DNA from: Georgenia ruanii
GTDB lineage: Bacteria; Actinomycetota; Actinomycetes; Actinomycetales; Actinomycetaceae
Assembly (NCBI RefSeq): GCF_009193175.1
Contig: NZ_VUKE01000001.1
Location: forward strand, 187,089 to 251,088
Direction: 5' to 3'
DNA length: 64,000 nucleotides
The translations under genes were made by a program, and so were the position numbers. Of this stretch, positions 33,490-41,650 are shown piece after piece. The notes beneath the pieces are model-generated. The model searched no databases, was not told the origin of the DNA, and saw nothing but the letters and a program-made list of their open reading frames with translations. The first letter of the stretch is position 1; every line of letters begins with the position of its first letter.

Positions 33490-34098
33490 ATGGGCGTTTC
33501 CACCCCGTCGACTGCGCGCCGCGCCCCGTGGCGCGTCGTCGACATCGTCGTGGCCTCCGTGGTGGCGGTCGCCGTCGGCGTCGTCTTCTGGGCCTGGTCC
33601 GCCGGGTACGCCGCCGTCGCCGCGGCCACCGTGGCCTTCCCCCCGCTCGCCGGCCTCTACGGCGGCGGCTGGCTCATCGCCGGCGTGATCGGCGGGCTGA
33701 TCATCCGCAAGCCCGGCGCGGCGCTGTACTGCGAGCTGCTGGCCGCCGTCGTCGAAGGCTTCCTCGGCACGCACTTCGGCTGGGCCGTGGTCATCTCGGG
33801 CCTCGTCCAGGGCGCCGCCGCCGAGGCGGTGTTCGCGGCCTTCCGCTACCGGCGCTGGAACCTGCCCGTGGCGCTGCTGGCCGGCGCCGCCGCCGGCATC
33901 GCCATGGGGACGAGCGAGAACATCCTGTACAACGTCGCCTGGGCGTCGCAGTGGAAGGTCGTCTACGTGATCCTCGCGACCGTCTCCGGGACGGTCCTGG
34001 CCGGCCTGCTGTCCTGGCTGGCCGTCCGCGCGCTGGCCCGCACCGGCGTGCTCGCCGGTCTCGCCTCGCGCGACGCCGCGGTCGAGCGGGCGGTCTGA
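33490..34098 (+). CDS. ECF transporter S component for thiamine or HMP (YkoE-like)
   Basis: Membrane substrate-binding subunit of an energy-coupling factor importer. 202 residues with six TM helices. RRAPWRVVDIVVASVVAVAVG, the FPPLAGLYGGGWLI stretch and GTSENILYNVAW match YkoE, predicted to carry hydroxymethylpyrimidine or thiamine. AGGAGG lies eight bases before ATG, downstream of the TPP riboswitch. The ATPase gene starts directly at the base after its stop, and the EcfT-like gene follows, giving a complete three-gene importer. Confidence 0.92.
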   Translation: MGVSTPSTARRAPWRVVDIVVASVVAVAVGVVFWAWSAGYAAVAAATVAFPPLAGLYGGGWLIAGVIGGLIIRKPGAALYCELLAAVVEGFLGTHFGWAVVISGLVQGAAAEAVFAAFRYRRWNLPVALLAGAAAGIAMGTSENILYNVAWASQWKVVYVILATVSGTVLAGLLSWLAVRALARTGVLAGLASRDAAVERAV

Positions 34099-35676
34099 GT
34101 GCCCCACTCCGCGGCGGCCGGCGTGCGGCCCGCGGCGATCACCGCCGCCGGGTGGGGGTGGCGGCACGCCGGCCGTGCCCGCCCGGCGCTGCGGAACCTC
34201 GACCTCGAGATCCGGCCCGGCGAGCGGGTGCTCCTCCTCGGCGCCTCCGGGGCCGGGAAGTCGACGCTCCTGCACGCCATGGCCGGGGTCCTCGGGGAGG
34301 ACGACGGGCACGCCGAGTCGGGCCGGCTGCTCCTGGACGGCCGGCCCGCGGCCGACCAGCGCGGGCGGGCCGGGCTGGTGCAGCAGGACCCGGACAGCCA
34401 GGTCGTCCTCTCCCGCGTCGGCGACGACGTCGCCTTCGGGGCCGAGAACCTCGCGGTGCCCCGCGCGGAGATCTGGGCGCGCGTGACGGAGAGCCTGGCA
34501 GCGGTGGGCCTCCGCTTGCCGCTGCGCCAGCCCACCGCCGCCCTGTCCGGCGGCCAGAAGCAGCGCCTGGCCCTGGCCGGGGTCCTGGCCATGCGCCCCG
34601 GCGCCCTGCTGCTGGACGAGCCGACCGCGAACCTCGACCCCGGCGGGGTGCTGCAGGTGCGCGACGCCGTCACCGCGGCGCTCGAACGGACCGGTGCGAC
34701 GCTGGTCGTCGTCGAGCACCGCGTCGCCGTGTGGGCCGACGTCGTGGACCGGGTGGTCGTGCTCACGCCCGACGGGGTGCTCGCCGACGGCGCCCCCCGG
34801 CAGGTGCTGGACCGTGCCCGCTCGGCGCTCATCGACGCCGGGATCTGGGTGCCCGGCTACGTCCCGCCCGTCCGGCCGCGTGCCGTCGCCGCGGAGGACC
34901 CGCCGGTGCTGCTCTCCGCCCGCGACCTCGCGGTCTCCCCGGAGCCGGGGCGCCGGCGCCACCCGGCCCCGCCGGTGGCCGCGGGCATCGAGGTGCGCGT
35001 GCGCGAGGGCCGGGCCCTGAGCGTGACCGGCCCGAACGGCGTGGGGAAGTCCACCCTGGCCCTGACCCTGGCCGGGCTGCTGCCGGCGCACGGCGGAGCG
35101 GTCGTCGCCGGGCCGCGGCTGCGCGAGCACGGCGCCGCGGGCCGCCCGGCCGCCGGGCCCACGCCGTCCGCCTGGAGCTCGGGCGAGCTGATCACCCGCA
35201 TCGGGACGGTCTTCCAGAACCCCGAGCACCAGTTCGTGACCGGCCGGGTGCGCGACGAGCTGACCTTCGGCCCCCGCCAGCTCGCCCGGACCACGCCCCG
35301 CCGGCACCGCCGCGACGTCCCGCGCGAGGCCGCCGCGCTCGCGCCCCGGACCGACGAGCTGATGGAACGGCTTCGGCTCACGCACCTCGGCGAGGCCAAC
35401 CCGTTCACCCTCTCCGGCGGGGAGAAGCGCCGGCTCTCGGTCGCCACCGTGCTCGCCGCCAGCCCGGCCGTGCTGGTCCTGGACGAGCCGACGTTCGGCC
35501 AGGACGCCACCACCTGGCGCGAGCTCGCGTCCCTGCTCACCGAGCTCCTCGACGCGGGCACCGCGGCCGTGTGCGTCACGCACGACGTCGAGTTCACCGC
35601 GGCGCTCGGCGGGGACCGGCTGCACCTCGGGCGCCCGGACACGGCGGCCCCGGTGCCGGCGCCGGGGGTGGCATGA
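34099..35676 (+). CDS. ECF transporter dual ATPase (YkoD-like)
   Basis: Two ABC ATPase domains in one chain power the thiamine ECF importer. 525 residues. First domain: Walker A GASGAGKST, signature LSGGQKQRLA, Walker B LLLDEPTANLD. Second domain: GPNGVGKST, signature LSGGEKRRLS, VLVLDEPTFGQD. A linker of about 40 residues lies between. The second domain has a short Gly/Arg/Pro-rich insertion (GAAGRPAAGPTPSAWSSG). GTG start directly adjoins the stop of the S-component gene, and the end overlaps the next gene by four bases (ATGA). Confidence 0.94.
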   Translation: MPHSAAAGVRPAAITAAGWGWRHAGRARPALRNLDLEIRPGERVLLLGASGAGKSTLLHAMAGVLGEDDGHAESGRLLLDGRPAADQRGRAGLVQQDPDSQVVLSRVGDDVAFGAENLAVPRAEIWARVTESLAAVGLRLPLRQPTAALSGGQKQRLALAGVLAMRPGALLLDEPTANLDPGGVLQVRDAVTAALERTGATLVVVEHRVAVWADVVDRVVVLTPDGVLADGAPRQVLDRARSALIDAGIWVPGYVPPVRPRAVAAEDPPVLLSARDLAVSPEPGRRRHPAPPVAAGIEVRVREGRALSVTGPNGVGKSTLALTLAGLLPAHGGAVVAGPRLREHGAAGRPAAGPTPSAWSSGELITRIGTVFQNPEHQFVTGRVRDELTFGPRQLARTTPRRHRRDVPREAAALAPRTDELMERLRLTHLGEANPFTLSGGEKRRLSVATVLAASPAVLVLDEPTFGQDATTWRELASLLTELLDAGTAAVCVTHDVEFTAALGGDRLHLGRPDTAAPVPAPGVA

Positions 35677-36503
35677 GCGCCATGACCGCGGCCTCGCCCA
35701 CCGCCGCCCGGGCTGGCGACCAGCCACGTCGTGGCGCGGCGCCCCTGCTGGCGCGGGCCAATCCTCTGGCCAAGCTCGGCGCCGCATTCGCCCTCACCGC
35801 CGCCATGGTGCTCACGGTGGACTGGGTCTCGGCCACGACCGCCCTCGTCCTCGAGCTCGCCGTCCTGCCCCTGACGGGCCTGACCTACGCCTCGCTGATT
35901 CGGCGCGGGTGGCCCATCCTCGCCGCCGCCGTGCTGGGGGGGTGGAGCACGGCGCTGCTGGCCGAGCACTCCGGCCCGACCGTGCTGGACCTCGGAGTCG
36001 TCCGCCTCAGCGAGGGTTCCGTCGCTGCCGGCACGGCGATCCTGCTGCGCGGCCTGGCCATCGCCCTGCCGGGCGTCCTGGTGCTCGCCTGCACCGACCC
36101 CACGGACCTGGCCGACGGCCTTGCCCAGCGCCTCAAGGTGCCGCACCGCTTCGTCCTCGGGGCGCTGGCCGCCATGCGGCTGGTGGGCCTGCTCGCGGCC
36201 GAGTGGCGGACGCTCGGGATGGCGCGGCGGGCGCGCGGTGTCGGCACCCACCGGGGATGGTGGGGGCGGGTGGGCGCCCAGCTGGGACAGGGACTGGCGC
36301 TGCTGGTCCAGGCCATCCGCCGGGCCACCCGGCTGGCGGTGACGATGGAGGCGCGCGGGTTCGGCACCGGGCCGCGCACCTGGGCCCGTCCCAGCACGTT
36401 CTCCGGCCTCGATCTGTGGGTGGGGACCGCCGGCGTCGTGCTGGCCGCCGCCGCGGTCGGCGCGGCGGTGGCCGCCGGGACCTGGAACCCGATCTGGGGC
36501 TGA
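35673..36503 (+). CDS. ECF transporter transmembrane T component (YkoC-like)
   Basis: Couples the ATPase to the S component. 276 residues with five or six TM helices. Conserved EcfT sequence includes ARANPLAKLGAAFALTA near the N-terminus and the coupling helix ARG motif (RRARGVGTHRGWW; then AMEARGFG-type TMEARGFGTG). ATG overlaps the ATPase TGA. The end is convergent with the regulator gene, 59 bases apart. Confidence 0.93.
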   Translation: MSAMTAASPTAARAGDQPRRGAAPLLARANPLAKLGAAFALTAAMVLTVDWVSATTALVLELAVLPLTGLTYASLIRRGWPILAAAVLGGWSTALLAEHSGPTVLDLGVVRLSEGSVAAGTAILLRGLAIALPGVLVLACTDPTDLADGLAQRLKVPHRFVLGALAAMRLVGLLAAEWRTLGMARRARGVGTHRGWWGRVGAQLGQGLALLVQAIRRATRLAVTMEARGFGTGPRTWARPSTFSGLDLWVGTAGVVLAAAAVGAAVAAGTWNPIWG

Positions 36504-36562
36504 CGCCCGTGGGCCAGGCGCGGTCCCCGGCCGGCGTGGGCGCGCCAGGCGTGGCGCCCTGG

Positions 36563-37291
36563 TCAGCTGGGCCCGGCGTCCCCGGCCGGCTGTTCACCGG
36601 CGGCGGGCAGCACCCGCACGCAGCACCCCCCGGCGCCGGGGTCGGTGCGCACCGTGCACGCCGCCTCGGTCCCCTCGGCCAGCCCCTCGACCAGCTCGCG
36701 GTTGAGCTCGCACACCAGCGCCGTGTGCCGCCGGGCGAGCCGGTGGAACGGGCAGTTGCCCATGACGGTGCCGCCCCCCTCCTCGTCGGCCCGGGGCTCG
36801 TACCCGGCGGCGGCGAGCGCGGCGTCGAGCGAGCCGGCGCCCGCGCCGCCGGCACGGCCGGTCTCCCGCGCGACCCGGCGCAACGCGGCGCGCACGGGCG
36901 CGGCGGCCGGCCCGGCCTCCTCCACCGCGAGCGCCAGCAGCTCCCCGGCCAGCTCGTAGCGGCGCTCCGGCACGGAGACGCTCACCTCCCGGGGCGCGCG
37001 GCGGTAGAGCTTGGCGGGCCGGCCGGACCCGGGGCCCGTGCGCTCGCCGAGCCGGCGGAACTCCACGGCCAGGAGCCCCTCCCGCGCCAGCCGGTCGAGG
37101 TGGAACGCGGCGGTGCTGCGGCTGAGCCCGAGCGCCGCGGCGGCGTCGTCGCGGCTCGTGGAGCCCGGGCGGGCCGAGACGAGCTCGTACAGCGCCCGGC
37201 GCGTGGGGTCCTCCAGCGCGGCGAGCGCGGCCAGGTCTCCGGCCCGCTCCCCCGGCTCTCGCGCTGGCCCGTGCGGCTCGTCGTCGGCCAT
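36563..37291 (-). CDS. SufR/ArsR-like winged-helix regulator with cysteine-rich C-terminus
   Basis: 242 residues. The N-terminal winged helix (ALEDPTRRALYELVSA, then DDAAAALGLSRSTAAFHLDRLAREG, about residues 25-75) is followed by a dimerisation region. The C-terminal part starts NCPFHRLARRHTALVC and contains five cysteines at 180, 194, 212, 223 and 224. That layout recalls iron-sulfur-binding SufR-type repressors, though the spacing differs, so cluster binding is an inference. It is divergent from folE and the pterin genes with a shared 112-base region carrying a palindrome, so it most likely controls them. Confidence 0.75.
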   Translation of the reverse strand: MADDEPHGPAREPGERAGDLAALAALEDPTRRALYELVSARPGSTSRDDAAAALGLSRSTAAFHLDRLAREGLLAVEFRRLGERTGPGSGRPAKLYRRAPREVSVSVPERRYELAGELLALAVEEAGPAAAPVRAALRRVARETGRAGGAGAGSLDAALAAAGYEPRADEEGGGTVMGNCPFHRLARRHTALVCELNRELVEGLAEGTEAACTVRTDPGAGGCCVRVLPAAGEQPAGDAGPS

Positions 37292-37316
37292 GCCCCCCAG
37301 GCTACCACTCTAAAAA

Positions 37317-37354
37317 CAAGAACTCTTGACGAAAGAATGCAGGCGTCCTACGGT
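37317..37354 (+). promoter_or_regulatory. Promoter and operator of the folE pterin operon
   Basis: CAAGAACTCTTG (37317-37328) is an inverted repeat CAAGA-AC-TCTTG that overlaps TTGACG (37325-37330), a good -35. TACGGT at 37349-37354 is the -10 with an 18-base spacer. Binding of the divergent regulator to the palindrome would block -35 recognition. The flanking 37300-37340 region is AT-rich for this genome. Confidence 0.6.
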
Positions 37355-37403
37355 CGTCTGCACAGGTGCGGCGACGCCGCCCACGCACCCCCAGGGGGCG
37401 GAG

Positions 37404-38096
37404 ATGACCATCACCGCGACGCCCGCGCCGGTACGGGCCAGCCTGGCCGGACGCGAGGATCCGGGCACAACGGGCAGGACCGCGGCCGCGTCGGCGGCGG
37501 GGCCTGGCGCCGGTGCGGCGGGAGGCCGGTCCGGCGCCGCGGGCATCGACCGGCTCGGCGCGGCCCGCGCCGTCGCCGACCTCCTCGCCGCGCTGGGCCA
37601 CGACGCCGCCGGCCCGCACCTGGCCGAGACCCCGCGCCGGGTGGCCGACGCCCTGGCCGAGCTGCTCACCCCGCCCGAGCTGACGCTGACCACCTTCCCC
37701 AACGACGAGGGCTACGACGAGCTCGTCCTCGTGCGCGACATCCCCTTCCACTCCCTGTGCGAGCACCACCTGCTGCCCTTCCACGGCGTGGGGCACATCG
37801 CCTACCTGCCCGGCGAGCGCATCGTCGGGCTGTCCAAGCTCGCCCGGGTCCTCGAGCACTTCGCCCGCGACCTGCAGGTCCAGGAGCGCCTCACCCAGCA
37901 GGTCGCCGACCTGCTCCAGGCCGAGCTCGCCCCGCGCGGCGTCGCCGTCGTGCTCGAGGCCGAGCACCTGTGCATGGCGCTGCGCGGCATCCGGGTCAGC
38001 GGGGCGCGCACCGTCACCAGCGCGCTGCACGGGCAGCTGCGCGAGGACGCCCGCACCCGCGAGGAGTTCTTCGCCCTCGCCAGGCAGCGGCCCTGA
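37404..38096 (+). CDS. folE: GTP cyclohydrolase I
   Basis: Opens GTP to 7,8-dihydroneopterin triphosphate, the first step to folate and other pterins. 230 residues; an Ala/Gly-rich N-terminal extension of about 45 residues precedes the catalytic domain. Zinc ligands Cys119 and His122 lie in FHSLCEHHLLPFHG, with the third, Cys190, in EAEHLCMALRG; GLSKLARVLEHFARDLQVQERLT completes the family signature. It is the first gene of an operon with a flavoprotein reductase, a FolP2-like gene and an Rv2671-like reductase, separate from any normal folate cluster. Start chosen at ATG after GGGGGCGGAG. Confidence 0.93.
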   Translation: MTITATPAPVRASLAGREDPGTTGRTAAASAAGPGAGAAGGRSGAAGIDRLGAARAVADLLAALGHDAAGPHLAETPRRVADALAELLTPPELTLTTFPNDEGYDELVLVRDIPFHSLCEHHLLPFHGVGHIAYLPGERIVGLSKLARVLEHFARDLQVQERLTQQVADLLQAELAPRGVAVVLEAEHLCMALRGIRVSGARTVTSALHGQLREDARTREEFFALARQRP

Positions 38097-38120
38097 ACAC
38101 CCACCGGTCCGGACCGCACC

Positions 38121-38170
38121 CACAGGTCCTGCCCCCACCCCACAGCACACAGGTCCTGCCCCACCCCACA
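38121..38170. repeat. Short direct repeat between folE and the reductase gene
   Basis: CACAGGTCCTGCCCC(C)ACCCCACA occurs at 38121-38144 and 38148-38170, one base apart in length. The 88-base gap is otherwise unremarkable and ends in AGGAGG before the next start. It is C-rich on the coding strand and may be unstructured. Confidence 0.6.
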
Positions 38171-38184
38171 CCAGGAGGCTCGAG

Positions 38185-39432
38185 ATGGACGGGCGCATCG
38201 TCATCGTCGGCGGCGGGCTCGCGGCCGCCAAGGCCGCTCAGCGGCTGCGCAAGGAGGGCTTCGCCGGGGAGGTGGTCCTCGTCGGGGAGGAGGGCGAGCG
38301 GCCCTACATCCGCCCGCCGCTGTCGAAGGACTACCTGCTCGGCAAGGAAGACCGCGAGCAGGGCTTCGTGCACCCGGCCGGGTGGTACCCCGACCACGAC
38401 GTCGAGCTGCGCCTGGGCCGGCGGGCCGTGGGGCTCGACGTCGCCGGCCACGAGGTCGCCCTCGACGACGGCGCCCGACTGCCGTACGCCGCCGTCCTGC
38501 TCGCCACCGGTTCCGCGCCCCGGCGCCTCAGCGACCCCGGATCCGGGGCGGGCCTGACGGGGGTGCACTACCTGCGCACCCGACCCGACTCCGACGCCCT
38601 GCGCGCGGCCCTGGCCGACGGCGGGCGCCGGGTGGTGATCGTGGGGGCCGGCTGGATCGGGCTCGAGGTCGCCGCCGCCGCCCGCACCTACGGCAACGCC
38701 GTCACCGTGGTGGGCCGCGAGGCGGTCCCCCTGGAGGGCCCGCTCGGGCCCGAGCTCGGCGCCCTGTTCGCCGACCTGCACCGCGAGCACGGCGTGGACC
38801 TGCGGATGTCCACCGCGACGCGGGGCATCGTCGCCGACGGCGGGAGCGTCACCGGGGTGGAGCTCGGCGACGGCGAGGTGGTGCCGGCCGACGTCGTCGT
38901 GGTCGGCATCGGCGCGGTGCCACGCACCGAGCTCGCCGAGGCCGCCGGGCTGGCGGTGGACCGCGGCGTCGTGGTCGACGCCGCCCTGCGCGCCTCGGCG
39001 CCGGACGTGTGGGCCGCCGGGGACGTCGCCAGCGCGTTCCACCCGCTGCTGGGTCACCACCTGCGGGTGGAGCACTGGGCCAACGCCCTGCGGATGGGGC
39101 CGGCGGCGGCCCGGTCGATGCTGGGGCTGCCGGTCAGCTACGACCAGGTGCCGTACTTCTACACCGACCAGTACGACCTCGGCATGGAGTACACCGGCTT
39201 CTCGGACCTGGCGGCCGGGGCGCGGGTGGTCTACCGCGGGGACCGGGCGGCGCGCCGCTTCGTCGCGTTCTGGGTTCGCGGCGAGACGGTGGTGGCCGGG
39301 ATGAACGTCAACGTCTGGGACGTCAGCGACCAGATCGCGGCGCTGGTCCGGGCGCAGGCGCCGGTCGACGACGCCCGCCTCGCCGACGAGTCGGTGCCGC
39401 TGGCCGACCTGGCCCCGGCGGCGGCGGGCTGA
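38185..39432 (+). CDS. FAD-dependent NAD(P)H oxidoreductase (ferredoxin-reductase-like)
   Basis: 415 residues. FAD-binding Rossmann motif VIVGGGLAAAKAAQRLR at the N-terminus, NAD-binding VVIVGAGWIGLEVAAAA in the middle, the ATG motif LLATGSAPRR, and the second FAD motif VWAAGDVASAF. PYIRPPLSKDYLLG and the C-terminal domain with YFYTDQYDLGMEYTG place it with rhodocoxin/putidaredoxin-type ferredoxin reductases. AGGAGG-type site (CAGGAGGCTCGAG) before ATG. No ferredoxin gene is nearby; in this operon it may reduce a pterin or supply electrons to an unseen oxygenase. Confidence 0.9.
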   Translation: MDGRIVIVGGGLAAAKAAQRLRKEGFAGEVVLVGEEGERPYIRPPLSKDYLLGKEDREQGFVHPAGWYPDHDVELRLGRRAVGLDVAGHEVALDDGARLPYAAVLLATGSAPRRLSDPGSGAGLTGVHYLRTRPDSDALRAALADGGRRVVIVGAGWIGLEVAAAARTYGNAVTVVGREAVPLEGPLGPELGALFADLHREHGVDLRMSTATRGIVADGGSVTGVELGDGEVVPADVVVVGIGAVPRTELAEAAGLAVDRGVVVDAALRASAPDVWAAGDVASAFHPLLGHHLRVEHWANALRMGPAAARSMLGLPVSYDQVPYFYTDQYDLGMEYTGFSDLAAGARVVYRGDRAARRFVAFWVRGETVVAGMNVNVWDVSDQIAALVRAQAPVDDARLADESVPLADLAPAAAG

Positions 39433-39444
39433 GGGGCCGACGCC

Positions 39445-40362
39445 GTGCCCGCCGTCGCCGGTCGCCCGGCCCCGCCCGTGCCCGCCGCCTGGGCGGCGGA
39501 CCGCGTCCGCCGCATCGGCGCCCACACCTTCGACTTCTCCCGGCAGGTGGCGGTCATGGCCGTCGTCAACCGGACCCCGGACTCCTTCCACGACCGGGGC
39601 GCCACCTTCGCCCTGGACCGGGCCGTGGACCGGGCCCTGGCCGCCGCGGACGAGGGCGCGGACTGGGTCGACGTCGGCGGCGTGCCCTTCTCCGCCGACG
39701 CCGCGCCGGTGGACGAGGCCGCCGAGCTGGACCGGGTGCTGCCGGTCGTGGAGGCCGTGCGGGCCCGCAGCGACGTCGTCATCTCGGTCGACACCGCCCG
39801 GCCCGAGGTCGCCCGGCGGTGCCTGGCTGCGGGGGCCGACGTCGTCAACGACACCTCGGGCCTGCGCGACCCGGCCATGGCCGACGTCGTGGCGGCGGCC
39901 GGCGCCACCGTGGTCATCGCCCACAGCCTCGGCGGGCCGCAAGCCGTGCTCCGGCGCCCGCGCTACGGCGACGTCGTCGCCGAGGTCGCGGCGTTCCTGC
40001 GCCGCCGGGTCGCCGAGGCGGTCCGCCGCGGCGTGGCGCCGTCGCAGATCGTCGTCGACCCGGGTCACGACCTCAACAAGACCACCGCGCACTCGCTCGA
40101 GCTCACCCGGCGGCTGGGCGAGATCACCGCCCTCGGGCCACCCACGCTCGTCGCCGTGTCCCACAAGGACTTCGTGGGCGAGACGCTCGCCCGCCCGCCC
40201 GGCGGCCGGCTGCCCGGGTCGCTCGCCGCCGCGGTGTGGTGCGTGGCGCAGGGCGCGCGGATCGTGCGGGCGCACGACGTCGCGGCCACGGTCGACGCGG
40301 TGCGCATGACCGAGGCCGTCCTCGGACTGCGGGCCCCCGCGCTGGCCCGGCACAACACGTGA
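39445..40362 (+). CDS. Dihydropteroate-synthase-like protein, FolP2 type
   Basis: 305 residues of pterin-binding TIM barrel. AVVNRTPDSFHDRGATF is the DHPS first-strand motif, and VISVDTARPEVA, VVNDTSG, VDPGHDLNK, SHKDFVGETL and VRAHDV follow in order. However the DHPS signature GGESTRPG reads DVGGVPFSAD. These deviations are shared with mycobacterial FolP2 (Rv1207), which is reported not to be a working dihydropteroate synthase. Its real substrate is unknown. GTG start 12 bases after the reductase stop; the stop overlaps the ribosome-binding site of the next gene. It looks like a pterin-using enzyme of a dedicated pathway. Confidence 0.82.
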   Translation: MPAVAGRPAPPVPAAWAADRVRRIGAHTFDFSRQVAVMAVVNRTPDSFHDRGATFALDRAVDRALAAADEGADWVDVGGVPFSADAAPVDEAAELDRVLPVVEAVRARSDVVISVDTARPEVARRCLAAGADVVNDTSGLRDPAMADVVAAAGATVVIAHSLGGPQAVLRRPRYGDVVAEVAAFLRRRVAEAVRRGVAPSQIVVDPGHDLNKTTAHSLELTRRLGEITALGPPTLVAVSHKDFVGETLARPPGGRLPGSLAAAVWCVAQGARIVRAHDVAATVDAVRMTEAVLGLRAPALARHNT

Positions 40363-40373
40363 GGAGGTCGAGC

Positions 40374-41090
40374 GTGCTCGACACCGAGGAGCTGGTGCTG
40401 CGCTACGCGGTGCCCGACCGGGAGGTGCCCCACCTGCGGGTGAACGTCATCTCCAGCCTGGACGGTGCGGCCACGCACGACGGGGTGTCCGGCGGGCTGA
40501 ACAACGCCGACGACAAGCAGGTCTTCGACACCCTGCGGATGCTCAGCGACGCCGTCCTGGTCGGCGCGGGCACCCTGCGCCAGGAGGGCTACGGCGCGAT
40601 GGTGCTGGACCCGCCGGCGGTCGCCTGGCGCACCGCCCGTCGGCTGCCGGCCCACCCCACGCTCGCCGTCGTCTCGGGCCGGCTCGACCTGGACCCGCAG
40701 TCTCCGATGTTCACCGAGGCCCCGGCCCGCCCGCTCGTGCTCACGCACGCCGGCGCCCCGGCCGACCGGCGCCGCGCCCTGGCCGCGGTCGCCGAGGTCG
40801 TGGTGTGCGGCGGGAACGCCGTCGACCCGGCCCGGGTCGTCCGCGCGCTGGCCGGGCGCGGCCTGGCGCAGGTGCTGTGCGAGGGCGGGCCGCACCTGCT
40901 GGGCACGCTGATCGCGGCCGACCTGGTCGACGAGCTGTGCCTGACGCTCAGCCCGGTGCTCGAGGGTGGGGACGCGGGCCGGATCACGGCCGGCGGCGCC
41001 CAGGTCACCCGGACGATGCGGCTGGCGCACGTGCTCACCGCCGACGACATGCTCCTGCTGCGCTACCTGCGTGCCCACCGCCGCTCCTGA
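40374..41090 (+). CDS. RibD C-terminal-type reductase (Rv2671-like)
   Basis: 238 residues, NADPH-dependent reductase fold shared by RibD-C and dihydrofolate reductases. RVNVISSLDGAATHDGVSGG, SDAVLVGAGTLRQEGYGAM, CEGGPHLLGTL and VDELCLTLSPVLEGG match M. tuberculosis Rv2671, a protein reported to act as an alternative dihydrofolate reductase. No deaminase domain is attached. GTG start follows GAGGAGG. Being last in the folE operon, it is a good candidate for reduction of a dihydropterin. True riboflavin function seems unlikely given the neighbours. Confidence 0.85.
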   Translation: MLDTEELVLRYAVPDREVPHLRVNVISSLDGAATHDGVSGGLNNADDKQVFDTLRMLSDAVLVGAGTLRQEGYGAMVLDPPAVAWRTARRLPAHPTLAVVSGRLDLDPQSPMFTEAPARPLVLTHAGAPADRRRALAAVAEVVVCGGNAVDPARVVRALAGRGLAQVLCEGGPHLLGTLIAADLVDELCLTLSPVLEGGDAGRITAGGAQVTRTMRLAHVLTADDMLLLRYLRAHRRS

Positions 41091-41127
41091 CGCGTCGAGT
41101 CCACCCTCGCAGGCGGCCCCGGCCGCG

Positions 41128-41649
41128 CTACGCCGGCGCCCGCTGCGGCACCAGGGCCGTGAGGTCGGGCACGGCGTGGTGCGCGCCCGCGGCGCGCAGC
41201 TCGGCCGCCGGGTGGGAGGTGGTGACGCCGAGGACGAGCCCCACCCCGGCGCCAAGGGCCGCCGCGAGCCCGGCCGGGGTGTCCTCGGCGGCCACGCACG
41301 CCGGCGGCTCGGCGCCGACGAGCGCCGCGCCGTAGCGGTAGGGGGCAGGGTCCGGCTTGCCCGCGGCGGTGACCTCCGCCGTCGCCAGGGCCACGCCGAG
41401 CTCGGCGACCCCGAGCCGGTCGAGGACCGCGCACGCCCACGCGCGGTGGGCGGAGGTGACGACGGCGACCGGGGCGAACGCCCGGACCGTGCCCTCGTCC
41501 ACCCGCCAGCCACGGCGGGCGAAGTAGCGCCGGTACGCGGCGCGGTGGGTGGGCTCGGAGTCGACCAGGGTGCCGTCGAGGTCGAGCAGCAGCGCGGCGC
41601 CGGGCGCCGCGAGCGCCGCCGCGACGGCGGCACCGGGCGCCCCGGACAC
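41128..41649 (-). CDS. HAD-superfamily phosphatase-like protein lacking its cap domain
   Basis: 173 residues, about 50-70 short of typical beta-phosphoglucomutase/DUF-like HAD phosphatases. Motif I LLLDLDGTLVDSE (nucleophile Asp), motif II VVTS, motif III Lys in AGKPDPAPY, and motif IV ACVAAEDTPAGLAAA are present. Between RVDEGTVRAFA and PVAVVTSAH the helical cap and its leading strand are missing, apparently by in-frame deletion. It starts one base after the EIIA stop and so belongs to the PTS operon. Could still be active on large or protein substrates. Confidence 0.78.
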   Translation of the reverse strand: MSGAPGAAVAAALAAPGAALLLDLDGTLVDSEPTHRAAYRRYFARRGWRVDEGTVRAFAPVAVVTSAHRAWACAVLDRLGVAELGVALATAEVTAAGKPDPAPYRYGAALVGAEPPACVAAEDTPAGLAAALGAGVGLVLGVTTSHPAAELRAAGAHHAVPDLTALVPQRAPA

Positions 41650-41650
41650 G

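Noticed and set aside
39445-40362. Canonical dihydropteroate synthase folP1
   Set aside because: The GGESTRPG and GASRK-type motifs are replaced by DVGGVPFSAD and VSHKD, and the neighbours do not include folB or folK.
41128-41649. HAD gene as a frameshifted pseudogene
   Set aside because: The missing segment is a clean in-frame loss; all four catalytic motifs stay in one frame with a sound start next to EIIA.
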